A program made the position numbers and the translations under genes. A DNA stretch of 64,000 nucleotides from JAJYUU01 sp963822955 (GTDB lineage Bacteria > Actinomycetota > Actinomycetes > Streptosporangiales > Streptosporangiaceae): assembly GCA_963822955.1 (NCBI GenBank), contig CAWGJS010000002.1, forward strand, positions 372,001 through 436,000, in the 5' to 3' direction. Below, one piece after another: positions 42,361 through 52,062 of the stretch (positions within the stretch are counted from its first letter, which is position 1; each line of letters begins with the position of its first letter). A model generated the notes under the pieces. The model had not been told where the DNA came from, searched no databases, and saw nothing but the letters and a program-made list of their open reading frames with translations.

Positions 42361-43239
42361 TCAGGCAGCAGGCGATCGACGTGAGCGCGCGTCCGAGGCG
42401 CCGGTCAGTATCAGTAGCTGTGGCGGGATTCGGGTGGTCGATTCGAACGCTGCGCGCAGCGCGATGGTGACCGCTCCGTCGGTCAGCCCGATCGCCGGCG
42501 TGCCGTACAGGCGGCGCGCCCAGCGCGGCAGGCTCGCGTACGCCAGCACGTTCACGGGCGGCACGATGAGCTGTAGTGGCTTCAGGGATAGCGGCAGCTT
42601 CGGCGCGAATGACAAGCGCAGCGCGTGCCGTGCCTCCGCGCAAGCCTGCAGCCGGGGCCGCATGCGCTGATAGTAGGCGTCAAGCTCTGCCATGCTGGCG
42701 GGCACGATTGACGGGCTTAGCCCGACGACCTCGGCACTGCGCCGCTGCTCGGCGACGAACGCGTCCAGTTCAGCTGCCGTCACGTGCACGCCGCTTCGCC
42801 GGGCGACCTCTGCATATGATCCGATCTCGCCGCAGTGCACCCAGAGCAGCAGTTCCGGATCATCCAGCCGGAACCGGCTGCCATCGCCGTCGATACCCGT
42901 CAGCGAGGAATGCACCTTGCGTAGCCTGGCGGCTGCGCGATTCACCTGTGGCTTCGTGCCGTAAGTGCGTACCCGGACGAACTCCACCGTCCTGGTGAAC
43001 CGGCCCCAGGCTTCCTCGGGTTTGGCGAACGCGGTGTTCTGCCAGGTGCCCAGCATCACCCTGGGATGCAGGGCCTGCATGTACATGGCGCGGACGCCGG
43101 CGATCCACATCACCGGCTCGCTGAGCACCCGCCAGGTGACCGAGCCCGGCCCGAAAAGCCCGTAATCTCGGTCATTCGCACGCTCGAGGTCTTCCGCCCG
43201 CGGCGGGAGCAGCTCCGAGGGCACGGGATGGCGGGTCAC
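42361..43239 (-). CDS. MpaB/latex-clearing type oxygenase (DUF2236)
   Basis: 292 residues. The start overlaps the cutA stop (ATGA). The pattern SVTWRVLSEPVMWIAGVRAMYMQALHPRVMLGT with HPRVM..., and later LLLWVHCGE, matches the DUF2236/MpaB family of haem-containing oxygenases. The conserved histidine in ALHP and others likely bind haem. The substrate is unknown. Confidence 0.85.
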   Translation of the reverse strand: MTRHPVPSELLPPRAEDLERANDRDYGLFGPGSVTWRVLSEPVMWIAGVRAMYMQALHPRVMLGTWQNTAFAKPEEAWGRFTRTVEFVRVRTYGTKPQVNRAAARLRKVHSSLTGIDGDGSRFRLDDPELLLWVHCGEIGSYAEVARRSGVHVTAAELDAFVAEQRRSAEVVGLSPSIVPASMAELDAYYQRMRPRLQACAEARHALRLSFAPKLPLSLKPLQLIVPPVNVLAYASLPRWARRLYGTPAIGLTDGAVTIALRAAFESTTRIPPQLLILTGASDARSRRSPAA

Positions 43240-43589
43240 CGCAGACGGGTTTCCTCGGCTACCCAGTCGAGGTAGGACTGCGACCCCGCGACGATCGCCG
43301 TCGCGATGATCTCCGGGTCGTCGTAGCTGTGCCGCTCGGCCAGGAACGCGGCCAGGTCATCGAACCTCTCCGCGGGCAGCTTCAGCATGATCAGCCACTC
43401 CTCGGCCTTCTCCAGGCCGTCCTCCCACCAGTAGGTGCTGGCGATCGGCCCCGCCACCTGGGCGCATGCAGCCAGCCGCTCTTCGACGGCGGCCTGTGCC
43501 AGCTCCACCGCCTCGGCACGCGAGTCGGTGGTGGTCTGCACCTGGAGAAACTGCGGCCCGGCACCCGCCGCCCGCCGCTGCGCTGGCAT
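43236..43589 (-). CDS. cutA: Divalent-cation tolerance protein
   Basis: 117 residues. The family core is QVQTTTDSRAEAVELAQAAVEERLAACAQVAGPIASTYWWEDGLEKAEEWLIMLKL followed by HSYDDPEIIATAIVAGSQSYLDWV, the usual CutA1 trimer-forming sequence. It would bind metal or act in signalling; its true role is debated. Translated in coupling with the MpaB-like gene. Confidence 0.92.
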   Translation of the reverse strand: MPAQRRAAGAGPQFLQVQTTTDSRAEAVELAQAAVEERLAACAQVAGPIASTYWWEDGLEKAEEWLIMLKLPAERFDDLAAFLAERHSYDDPEIIATAIVAGSQSYLDWVAEETRLR

Positions 43590-43748
43590 GGCCTGATCGT
43601 AGGCTTTCTTGGGCTGTACATGGCTGGGATAGCCACTTTACCTGCGGCAGGCCTCTTTTCATTGGCCGGGCTCGTTGCACTTCGTTCGGGGTCGTTGGCT
43701 CCGCGGACTCCAGTGATCGTCGCAACACTCGAGGGTTCTGGGGTTGCG

Positions 43749-43961
43749 ATGGTTCAGGGTCGGCCGCCGTTGGCGGCGAAGCGGGAACAGTTCGGGCGGT
43801 TTATCGCCCGGGGTGTCGGTAGCGCGTAGGCGTGCCGGATCGTCGGCGTGCATCCGAAGACCGGGAAACGCTGGCGGCTCGGGCGTGCCGTGACCAGCAG
43901 CAGCGGCGCGAGGCTGCAGTATGCACCCGTGGCTGGCACCCGCCAGCCGTACCGGTGCTGA
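43749..43961 (+). pseudogene. IS30-family transposase, N-terminal remnant
   Basis: The frame from ATG 43749 reads MVQGRPPLAAKREQFGRFIARGVGS, then TAG at 43827, then ACRIVGVHPKTGKRWRLGR and ends after VAGTRQPYRC at a stop. This is the N-terminal helix-turn-helix region of IS30 transposases of actinobacteria. One G-to-T change would restore a glutamate codon (AEAC). The catalytic DDE domain is absent, so only a fragment remains. No terminal repeats were identified. Confidence 0.7.
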
Positions 43962-44093
43962 CGCAGGTTGCGCCGATGCCTGAGCTTGGACGAAGCAAAA
44001 TGATCCGGTTTCCGTTCGCCGCTAGTTGCGTATAAGAACGTTCGTTTTAGCCTTCGCGTGCTCGCGATCGTGCAGCGCCAGCCAATACTCCGA

Positions 44094-44495
44094 TCATTGC
44101 CGCGCCGATGACCACAAACCCGATTGACAATGGCAGCCCGTACCAAGAAGGGGGGGTGTCAATCCCTTCGCGCGCGCGACGAGGGCGGACAAGCCCAGCG
44201 CATCCAGTGCGATACCTGCCGCCACTGCGCTAACCCACGCAGCTCGCCATCGCCATCCTGGTACCGCGAACCTCAGGTGGGCGATACCGACGATGAGCAG
44301 AATCACCGGGAGGATGACCCAAAAGATTTCGTTCAGCACCAGTGCGACTGCGATCGGGTCCCGTAGCAGGCCGGACGGCAGGGACGGGGGCGACCACGAC
44401 GGGTCCAAAGCACCGATAGCGCAGATCGCCGTCCCCGGCAAGGACCAGCAGGCGACGAGGGCCGCGCAGATGAGCCTGAGTCTCCTGCAGGCCAT
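44094..44495 (-). CDS. Membrane protein, unknown
   Basis: About 133 residues from ATG 44495 (44531 is possible). Four hydrophobic stretches: LICAALVACWSLPGTAICAIGA, PIAVALVLNEIFWVILPVILLIVGI, WRAAWVSAVAAGIALDALGLSAL and a short last one. No family was recognised. It lies beside the IS30 remnant. Confidence 0.5.
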   Translation of the reverse strand: MACRRLRLICAALVACWSLPGTAICAIGALDPSWSPPSLPSGLLRDPIAVALVLNEIFWVILPVILLIVGIAHLRFAVPGWRWRAAWVSAVAAGIALDALGLSALVARAKGLTPPLLGTGCHCQSGLWSSARQ

Positions 44496-44737
44496 GTCTG
44501 ACTGTGTCGCTGATGCCGCCGACGAAGGCACGACGTAAATTATCGCATCTCAGACCGGCGTCCTGGTTTGTCAACCACCAGAACGATTGCACCGAGCGGC
44601 CCTTCGCCTTGGCCACGGACGCGGACGAGACCTTAGCCAGCTCAGACGTGCGAAGACCCGCATCAGCGGGAAGAGCTTCCCTCCCCTCGCCCCCGGCGAC
44701 GCCGGGAAGCTCATCCCGCTGTGGTTCCGGCTGGCTG

Positions 44738-45283
44738 CTAGTAGCCGTAGCCTCCGCCACCGGACGAGGACGACGAGGCTGCCGGTGCGGCGCTGGGCTT
44801 GGCACCCGACGGCGTCATCGCCCACCAGAGTCCGCCGGAGAGATTCTTGCCGTTGCCGCTGGTCTGGCCGGCGCTCGTGTCGCCCGCGTAGGTGTAGAGC
44901 GGGTGACCGTCATAGGTCGCCTGCAGCTGCCCGCCCGACCGCGTGATCGTGCCGAACCCCATCGTCAGCTTCGCGCCCGGCGCTGCTTTGGGCGTGCCGA
45001 TGACCGGCGGCCAGTACGTTGCGCACGCGCCCGTGCACTTGGACGTGGTCGAGGTGTCAATGGCGAACCAGTACAGCGTCTTGCCCTGGGCGTTGACCAG
45101 CACTGTGCCGATGCTGGTGCTGCGCGTCCCGATCACCGCCCCCGATGTGGCAGTCGCGCCACTGGCTACCGAGCTGCCCGCTGCCGGACCTGAGGTGTTG
45201 CTGGGGGACGCGGCACTGCCGCACGCCGCGAGCACCGCCGCCGCACCCGCCAGGACCGGCGCCGCCCACCATCGGTTGCGCAT
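44738..45283 (-). CDS. Lipoprotein with tandem COG4315-type repeats
   Basis: 181 residues from ATG 45283. The signal peptide has a lipobox LAACGSA, so it is anchored outside the membrane. Two repeats follow (GTVLVNAQGKTLYWFAID...CTGACATYWPPV and QATYDGHPLYTYAGD...LWWAMTPSG), as in the secreted lipoprotein group COG4315. The tail is serine-, alanine- and glycine-rich. Function unknown. Confidence 0.82.
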   Translation of the reverse strand: MRNRWWAAPVLAGAAAVLAACGSAASPSNTSGPAAGSSVASGATATSGAVIGTRSTSIGTVLVNAQGKTLYWFAIDTSTTSKCTGACATYWPPVIGTPKAAPGAKLTMGFGTITRSGGQLQATYDGHPLYTYAGDTSAGQTSGNGKNLSGGLWWAMTPSGAKPSAAPAASSSSSGGGGYGY

Positions 45284-45383
45284 GCCTATCTCCGTTCCTC
45301 GCTGATCTTGAAACCTTCCCACCCCCACTACGTAGACCAGGCGCAAAACGTTCACATCCCTCAGATGACGGTTTGCGGTCCGT

Positions 45384-46415
45384 TCACCGGTCGGTTAGGC
45401 GCTGGCAGAGCCAGGCCAGCGACATCGGATAGCGGTAGTCGATGGCTCCGTGGGCCGCGTCGAAAAGCTCAAACCGGATGACTTCGTCGCGCACCCCGAT
45501 CGCTTCCAATTCCGCTCGGAAGGCCGCAGCCCCGACATCCAGGAAATAGTCGTCCCGGGTACCAGCGTCGATCCAGATCGCCCGCATCGACCGGAGCGCC
45601 CCGGCGTGTGGCCGGGCCATCCGGACCGGATCGAGGTCCAGCCAGCGCTGCCAGACCGCGGGCCGCACCACCCCGGTACGCGGGTCGAACGGCAGGTCGA
45701 CCGTACCGTCCGGATTCGCGGAGAAGGCCGCCGCCGCGCCCAGCAAGCTCAGCAGCGGGCCGTCGGCCGGCTTGGTGAACGCGACGCGGGACCGGAAGTC
45801 GTCCCACCACGTCCAGATGTCACCGTCATAGCCGCGCAGGGCACGGACGCAAGAACCGAAATCGCGCAGGTAGCACTGCTCGTACAGGGCATCCCCGGCG
45901 TGGGTGGCGAGCGCGCAGAAAAGGTCCGGTCGCAGCATCGGGGTGATCATGGCGCCAAACCCCCCGCTCGACTTGCCCATGATCGCCCGGTGGTCGCGGT
46001 TTGCGATGGTCCGGTAGCGCGCGTCGATGAAGGGCACGATCTCCTCGCACAGGTACGAGTGATACCGCCCGGTGCCGGGGGAGTCCACGAACTGGCTGCC
46101 GCCGTACCGGGTCCAGGCGTCGGCATAGACGACGATCGCGGGCGGGGCCTGATTGGTGGCGAAAACCGCATCCGCGGTCTCCGTGAACGGCTGGCGGAAC
46201 GCCTGCCGGTTGCGCCACATCTCGACGTTTGCGGTGAATCCCTGGATAACGTAGACGGCCGGGTAGCGGCGCTCGGACTCGATTTCGTAGCCAGGCGGGG
46301 TGTACACCAGCAGCGGCCGCTCATGCGGGTCGCCGAGCGGGTTATCCCGGAGCAGCTCGCTGACGATCAGCTCCTCGTTCAGCGTGCCAGCGAGCTCTGC
46401 GGACCACGGCAGCAC
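45384..46415 (-). CDS. Esterase, alpha/beta-hydrolase (Fes/EsteraseD-like)
   Basis: 343 residues. LLVYTPPGYEIESERRYPAVYVIQGF, the nucleophile elbow GKSSGGFGA, a later WIDAGTRDDYFLD (acid) and FDAAHGAIDYRY (His) form a serine hydrolase triad. It has no signal peptide. Similar to enterochelin esterase and antigen 85-like folds. The substrate is unknown. Confidence 0.85.
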   Translation of the reverse strand: MLPWSAELAGTLNEELIVSELLRDNPLGDPHERPLLVYTPPGYEIESERRYPAVYVIQGFTANVEMWRNRQAFRQPFTETADAVFATNQAPPAIVVYADAWTRYGGSQFVDSPGTGRYHSYLCEEIVPFIDARYRTIANRDHRAIMGKSSGGFGAMITPMLRPDLFCALATHAGDALYEQCYLRDFGSCVRALRGYDGDIWTWWDDFRSRVAFTKPADGPLLSLLGAAAAFSANPDGTVDLPFDPRTGVVRPAVWQRWLDLDPVRMARPHAGALRSMRAIWIDAGTRDDYFLDVGAAAFRAELEAIGVRDEVIRFELFDAAHGAIDYRYPMSLAWLCQRLTDR

Positions 46416-46474
46416 GGTGCCTCCACGATGCGGCGGTGTGACTCAGATGCCCCATCACACCACCGCCGCCCGGC

Positions 46475-47760
46475 TTACTGAACGGCCGGGTCCGCAACCC
46501 TTGCCAGGAACAGCGGCTCCCCGGACCCAGCAGCCGAGACCAGCAGCAGGTATGGCCGGTTGAACACGATCGGCGGCGCGGTCGTCGCGTGCGCGGCCGT
46601 GGGCAGCACGACCACCCCGGTGGCGGCGCTGCCCACGGTTCCCTGCGCATCTACCCGCAAGGTCGCCGCGTGCTCGACCGGCCCCAGGCTGGCGGCCTGC
46701 GGGCTCATCCGGCTGAAGTCCGCTGCCCCGCCGAACGCCACGCCCATGCCGAGCTTCGTGAGCAGGTCGACGATATTCGCCTGAGTGCGCAGGCTCACCT
46801 TCGGCAGGAGGACCTGGCCGGACCCGGCCGCAGAGCTCGCCAGCCGGCGGGTGATCGTTGCCACGGTTCCAGGGCTGGGCTCCCGGCAGCTGGCAGCAGA
46901 GGTGGCGCGAGCGGATGGCGCGGGCGGAAGCAGCGCCGTCATCGACAGCCGTCCGTCTTGGTACGGGAGCGAGACGGCGGTCCAGCCGTCTGCGGCGGCG
47001 GAGGTTACCCCGCTGCCGTTCAGGTAATGCGCCTGCACCCGCTGTCCGGCCGCGGTGGCGAACGGCCCGGTCCTAGTCTGGCCAGGGTCAAACGGATCGG
47101 CCCACCTGGCCTTCAGGTAGAGCGCATCAGTCAGCACGAAGATCGCGCCTTGCACGTCCCCGGCCGTCAGCAGCTTCGTAATGTGGCCCTTCGTGGCCGT
47201 GGCGATAGCGGCGTCGATCTGCCTGGCTGCTGTAGCCGGGTCTGTCAGCAGCGGAACCCGGCCGACGCCTGCGCCGTAACCGCTCGCCACCGCGTTGAGG
47301 TAGCTGCGCAGTGGCAACAGCCTCGGATCAGTCCAGACCCGGTCGGCGGTTGCCACCGTCACGCCGGGTCCGTCCAGTCGTGCCAGCGCGCGCGACCGCG
47401 CCTGCAGGCCGGCCTCAATCGATCGGGACGCTGGCAGGTGCAGCACGGCCGCGATAGCGCGCGCGGTCTGGCCGCCTGCGCCCAGGTAGGCCATGCCGAG
47501 ACCGCTGGCCAGGCTGGACGGTGACAGCACAATGTTGCCCGCAGGATCTGACTCGCACCACGCGCCGAGCATGTCCAGCCCGAAGGAGAGGTCGGCTGCT
47601 GCGTACGGCTTGGCGCTTGCGGAGGGCTCGACCACCGCGACACCGCGAGCCTGTCTGGCCGGGCCCGGAATCGGGCCGGCCGGGTTCCGCACCCGGCGGC
47701 GAGCGTGCCGGCGGCGGCGATGGCGACCGCCGTGGCAGAGATCACGCGAAGGCGCTTCAT
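46475..47760 (-). pseudogene. Serpin lipoprotein, frameshifted near the signal
   Basis: The body of a serine protease inhibitor is clear: NIVLSPSSLASGLGMAYLGAGGQTARAIAAVL, FVLTDALYLKARWADPFDP, a hinge region GTVGSAATGVVVLP, and FNRPYLLLV. An ATG at 47760 gives a signal peptide with lipobox LAAGC, but in a different frame; the two frames would meet between about 47640 and 47690. Hence either a lost or added base or a start at GTG 47692. Bacterial serpins protect against foreign proteases. The E1 gene is divergent. Confidence 0.75.
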
Positions 47761-47849
47761 GGCAGTCAGACGCGGCGGGCCTGGCTTCGGTTTCGCTGCC
47801 ACGCAACCAATCTGGCTGTGCTTACCTGGCTGTCGTGGCTTACCGTCAG

Positions 47850-50225
47850 ATGGTGAGTGCCGCGGCCGCAGGATCTGAGCAGGGAGCAGCCGCTGCCCAG
47901 GCCGCCGACAGCCCGTCCGCCGCTGACCCGGGCGGCCAGGAACTGCCCGATCCTGACGTGTCTGGCCAGGATGCGTCTGGGCAGGATCTGGCCGAGCAGC
48001 GCCTGGCCCGTGCCGTACGCGCGCTCGGCCCGCTGGTGCCCGGCGTCCGGCCGGCACCGTACGACTCGGTGCGGGCCGGAAGCAGCCTGTCGATCGCCCG
48101 GTGCCTGGAGCTGTTCGACGCTCAGCTCGCCAGCAGGCACCTGGACCTTGCCGCCCGGTGGCTGCGCGCCCGCGGCGCCGGTTACTACACCATCGGCTCG
48201 TCCGGCCACGAGGGCAACGCGGCCGTGGCCGCCGCACTCCGCCTGACCGACCCCGCCTTGCTGCACTACCGGTCCGGCGCGTTCTACCTGGTCCGGGCCG
48301 CCCAGGCCAGCCCGCCCCGGGACGGCGCGACCGACGTGCTGCTCGGCCTGGTCGCGGCTGCGGCCGAGCCGATCGCCAGCGGCCGGCACAAGGTGTTCGG
48401 CCATCCCGAGCTGCACGTGATCCCGCAGACCTCGACGATCGCCTCGCACCTGCCGCGCGCCGTCGGCCTGGCGTTCTCCGTCGCCAGGGCGGCCAAGCTG
48501 GGCCTCGGCACGCCGTGGCCGGACGACGCCATCGTGGTGTGCAGCTTCGGCGATGCGTCGGCCAACCACTCGACCGCGGCAGGAGCACTCAACACTGCGT
48601 CGTACTGCGCCTACCAGGGCCTGCCGCTGCCGCTGCTGCTGGTGTGCGAGGACAACGGCATCGGCATCAGCGTCCGCACCCCCGCCGGCTGGATCGAGTC
48701 CGCCAGCAGCGGGCGGCCGCGGATGAAGTACTTCACTGCTGACGGCGCGGACCTCGCCGAGGCCTATGACACGGCGATGGCCGCCGCGGGCTGGGTGCGC
48801 GACAAGCGCGCCCCGGCGTTCCTGCACCTGCGCACCGTCCGGCTTGGCGGTCACGCGGGCACTGACGTCGAGTCCGCCTACCGGACGCCGGCCGAGATCG
48901 CCGCCGACACCGCGCGCGATCCGCTGCTGGGCACCGCGCGGCTGCTCGTCCAGGCGGGCGCACTCACGCCGGCCGAGGTCCTTGACCGGTACGAGGAGTC
49001 CAGGGCGCGCGTGCTGGCCCTGGCCGGCGAGGTGGCCGGCGCGCCCCGGCTCAGCACCGCCGAACAGGTCATGGCGCCGATCGCGCCGCGGCGCCCGGGG
49101 ATCCTGGCGGCGAACCTGGCCGACCGCGCGCGCCAGGCCCGCAGCTGGCCGCGCCAGCGCGCGTTCGGGTCCCAGCTGCCCGAGGACGCGGGGCCGCTGA
49201 CGCTCGCGCAGACGATCAACCGCACGCTCGCCGACGAGATGGCCGGCCGGCCCGGCATGATCGTCTTCGGCGAGGACGTTGCGCGCAAGGGCGGCGTGTA
49301 CGGCGTGACCAGGGGACTGCAGCGGGCGTTCGGTCCCGGGCGCGTCTTCGATTCGCCGCTCGACGAGCAGTCAGTACTCGGCGTTGCGCTTGGCGCCGGG
49401 CTCGCAGGCCTGCTGCCGGTCCCGGAAATCCAGTACCTGGCCTACCTGCATAACGCCGCCGACCAGATCCGCGGCGAGGCAGCGACGCTGTCGTTCTTCT
49501 CCCGCGCCCAGTACCGCAACCCGCTGGTGGTGCGCGTGGCGGGCCTGTCCTATCAGCAGGGTTTCGGCGGCCACTTCCACAATGACAACGGGCTCGCCGC
49601 GCTGCGGGACATCCCTGGCCTGATCGTGGCCTGCCCGGCCCGGCCCGACGACGCGGCGGGCATGCTTCGCAGCTGCCTCGCTGCCGCTGAGCTGGACGGC
49701 AGCGTGAGCGTCTTCCTCGAGCCGATCGCGCTCTATCACGAGCGGGATCTGTTCTCGGTCGGCGACGGCGGCTGGCTCGCCCGGTACGAGCCGCCCGAGC
49801 GGTGGGCGCTCACCCATGTCCCGGTGGGCCGCGGCCGGCTATACGGCACCGGCATCGACCTGACGATCATCACCTTCGGCAACGGGCTGCGTCTCAGCCT
49901 GCGCGCAGCCCGCACGCTGGCCGCCGAGGGCGTGAGCTGCCGAGTGCTCGACCTTCGCTGGCTCTCGCCGCTGCCGTTCGACGACCTGCTGCGTGCTGCC
50001 GCCGCTACCGGCAGGGTGCTGGTAGCCGACGAGACCAGGCGTACGGGCGGGGTCTCCGAGGGAGTCATCACCACGCTCGTGGACGCTGGCTTCACCGGCC
50101 GCATCGCGCGGGTCGCCAGTCAGGACAGCTTCGTGCCACTCGGCGATGCGGCCAGCGCCGTGCTGCTGTCGGAAGCGGCGATCGAGGACGCCGCCCGCGA
50201 CCTTTGCGCCATGCCGGCCAGCTAA
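47850..50225 (+). CDS. Fused alpha-beta 2-oxoacid dehydrogenase E1
   Basis: 791 residues, an alpha chain (about 60-370) joined to a beta chain (about 440-785) in one protein. The thiamine diphosphate motif GDASANHSTAAGALNTASYCAYQ...EDNGIGIS is in the alpha half. The beta half has GEDVARKGGVYGVTRGL, QYLAYLHNAADQ, PLVVRVAGL and the C-terminal ADETRRTGGVSEGV. Such fused E1 proteins act on branched-chain or similar 2-oxoacids. An E2 or E3 partner gene is not nearby, so the complex must come from elsewhere in the genome. Confidence 0.85.
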   Translation: MVSAAAAGSEQGAAAAQAADSPSAADPGGQELPDPDVSGQDASGQDLAEQRLARAVRALGPLVPGVRPAPYDSVRAGSSLSIARCLELFDAQLASRHLDLAARWLRARGAGYYTIGSSGHEGNAAVAAALRLTDPALLHYRSGAFYLVRAAQASPPRDGATDVLLGLVAAAAEPIASGRHKVFGHPELHVIPQTSTIASHLPRAVGLAFSVARAAKLGLGTPWPDDAIVVCSFGDASANHSTAAGALNTASYCAYQGLPLPLLLVCEDNGIGISVRTPAGWIESASSGRPRMKYFTADGADLAEAYDTAMAAAGWVRDKRAPAFLHLRTVRLGGHAGTDVESAYRTPAEIAADTARDPLLGTARLLVQAGALTPAEVLDRYEESRARVLALAGEVAGAPRLSTAEQVMAPIAPRRPGILAANLADRARQARSWPRQRAFGSQLPEDAGPLTLAQTINRTLADEMAGRPGMIVFGEDVARKGGVYGVTRGLQRAFGPGRVFDSPLDEQSVLGVALGAGLAGLLPVPEIQYLAYLHNAADQIRGEAATLSFFSRAQYRNPLVVRVAGLSYQQGFGGHFHNDNGLAALRDIPGLIVACPARPDDAAGMLRSCLAAAELDGSVSVFLEPIALYHERDLFSVGDGGWLARYEPPERWALTHVPVGRGRLYGTGIDLTIITFGNGLRLSLRAARTLAAEGVSCRVLDLRWLSPLPFDDLLRAAAATGRVLVADETRRTGGVSEGVITTLVDAGFTGRIARVASQDSFVPLGDAASAVLLSEAAIEDAARDLCAMPAS

Positions 50226-50638
50226 GCCAGCACGAAGACCGGCACGGCCTCGTACTCGCTGCCGGCCCGGCGGAACTCGACCCGCAGCCGCTGGCCTACC
50301 GCCAGACCGACGTCTGCAGCACCATCCGCTGCTGGCTCTAGCCCGTCGAGCTGCGCCCACCACCACGGGCCCTCGTCGAGCTCGCCGATGATCAGCACGG
50401 TGCGCGGCGGCAGCTCATCGCCCGCTGGCCTGCCATGGCTCACCGCCCAGCTCACCAGCGTGGCAGTGCCCGCCGCCGGGACGAAAGCCAGCTCGGCCCG
50501 TCCGCACGTCGTGCACGCAGCCGCGGCCGGCTCGCTGAAATGACCCTCAGCGCACTGCCGCAGGAGGAACTGGCCGGCCGCGGCGCCGTCGAAGAACTCG
50601 GCTGTGGCCTCGTCACGCTGCACCGGTCCGACGCTCAT
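50222..50638 (-). CDS. DUF35 OB-fold acyl-CoA-associated protein
   Basis: 138 residues from ATG 50638. A zinc-ribbon-like part (CAEGHFSEPAAAACTTCG) is followed by an OB-fold (TLVSWAVSHGRPAGDELPPRTVLIIGELDEGPWW). The first cysteine pair is incomplete (CAEGH in place of CxxC). DUF35 proteins pair with thiolase-like proteins for sterol or acyl-CoA breakdown. The next gene 16 bases away on the same strand is such a thiolase. Confidence 0.85.
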   Translation of the reverse strand: MSVGPVQRDEATAEFFDGAAAGQFLLRQCAEGHFSEPAAAACTTCGRAELAFVPAAGTATLVSWAVSHGRPAGDELPPRTVLIIGELDEGPWWWAQLDGLEPAADGAADVGLAVGQRLRVEFRRAGSEYEAVPVFVLA

Positions 50639-50654
50639 GCTCCCGCTCTCCTGC

Positions 50655-51872
50655 TTATGCTGTCGCCGGGCTGCCGAGCACCAGCGTCGAGTGATGATCG
50701 AGGACGCCGCCGTTCCCAGACACGAGCACGATGTCATGCGCGTCGGCCTGCCGGCCGCCGCCCTGTCCCCTCGCCTGGATGACGGCCTCCGACAGCGGTG
50801 TCATCCCCCACATGTAGTAGCCGGACAACTGGCCGCCGCCGGTATTGACAGCCAGCTTGCCGCCAGGCCCCAGCACGCCGCTGGCCGCGAACGGGCCGCC
50901 CTCGCCCTTGGCGCAGAACCCGTAGTCCTCCAGGCTGACCAGCACCGTGAAGGTGTAGCAGTCGTAGAGCTCGGCCACGTCGACCTCGGCCACGCTGACT
51001 CCCGCCATCGCGAGCGCCGCCGGGCCGGCTGACGCGGCGCCGGTGACCAGCCCGAAATCCGGATCCTGGCGCAGGTAGTGACCGGGGTGGCGCTGCGCCC
51101 AGCCAAGCACGTGCACGGGCGGCTGGGCGAGCGTGGCAGCCCGGCCGGCTGAGGTCACGATCACCGCGATGCCGCCGTTGGAGACCAGGCAGCAGTCGAG
51201 CAGGTGGAACGGCTCGACAATCCAGCGGGACGCCTGGTGGTCGGCGAGAGTGATCGGCTCGCGCATCTGCGCGGCTGGATTGGCTGCGGCCCAGGCTCGC
51301 TGGGCCACGGCAATGTGGCCGAGCTGCTCGCTGCTGGTGCCGTACCGCTCCATGTGCCGCCGCGCGGCGAGCGCGTACATCGGGTTCGCGCCGATGATGC
51401 CGCTCGCGCCGAGCAGCCCCCACCAGCCCGCCGGCGCGCGGCGCGTGCCATAGGCCGCGCCGGCCCCGCGCTCCGGCTGCAGCGGACTGTCCGCGAACAC
51501 GCAGGCGATCACGCTGGCCATGCCCGACTGCACTGCCATCGAGGCGAACTGCACCATTGCTCCGGCCGTCGAGCCGTACGCCTGCAGGTGCGACAGCAGC
51601 CGCAGGTCGGTCAGCCCGAGATCGCGCTGCAGGTCGATCGATATCCCGCCGCTCATCCCCGAGGAGGTCAGCAGCCCGTCCACGTCCGCCAGCCTCAGGC
51701 CCGCGTCAGCCACCGCGAGCCGGACGGCGTCGGCTGCGAACCGCACGGGCGTCACCCCGTAGACCCGGCCCAGCTCGGTCATGCCGAGGCCCGCGATGAC
51801 CGGACGGCGGGCGCGCGGCCAGGATCCCGGCCCGTCACCGGAGGGAACGGACGGAAGGGATGATTCAGTCAC
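50655..51872 (-). CDS. Thiolase-like acetyl-CoA acyltransferase (lipid transfer type)
   Basis: 405 residues. The fold is thiolase-like: GLGMTELGRVYGVTPVRFAADAVRLAVADAGLRLADVDGLL and ELYDCYTFTVLVSLEDYGFC with LAVNTGGGQLSGYYMWGMTPLSEAV. The usual active-site cysteine (after VNxxCAS) is not seen at its normal place, where QAYGSTAGAMV stands. That is the pattern of SCP2-type thiolases with DUF35 partners, which often act as aldolases or retro-aldolases in sterol catabolism. Paired with the DUF35 gene downstream. Confidence 0.82.
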   Translation of the reverse strand: MTESSLPSVPSGDGPGSWPRARRPVIAGLGMTELGRVYGVTPVRFAADAVRLAVADAGLRLADVDGLLTSSGMSGGISIDLQRDLGLTDLRLLSHLQAYGSTAGAMVQFASMAVQSGMASVIACVFADSPLQPERGAGAAYGTRRAPAGWWGLLGASGIIGANPMYALAARRHMERYGTSSEQLGHIAVAQRAWAAANPAAQMREPITLADHQASRWIVEPFHLLDCCLVSNGGIAVIVTSAGRAATLAQPPVHVLGWAQRHPGHYLRQDPDFGLVTGAASAGPAALAMAGVSVAEVDVAELYDCYTFTVLVSLEDYGFCAKGEGGPFAASGVLGPGGKLAVNTGGGQLSGYYMWGMTPLSEAVIQARGQGGGRQADAHDIVLVSGNGGVLDHHSTLVLGSPATA

Positions 51873-52062
51873 CAGTGCATCATCGCAGCGAGCCGTCGCC
51901 GTCCGCCAGCGCTCTGATCGGCCAACAGGCGCATTCGGCCGGCTCCGGCGGACTCATTGGGCGTCGTGGCAGCGAAAGCCGTGCCTCCGGGCACTAGGCG
52001 CCGCGTCCGCTGGGCCTGCTCCCGAGCCCCTGACCGGCCCGGTTACGGCTATTGTCACTGCT

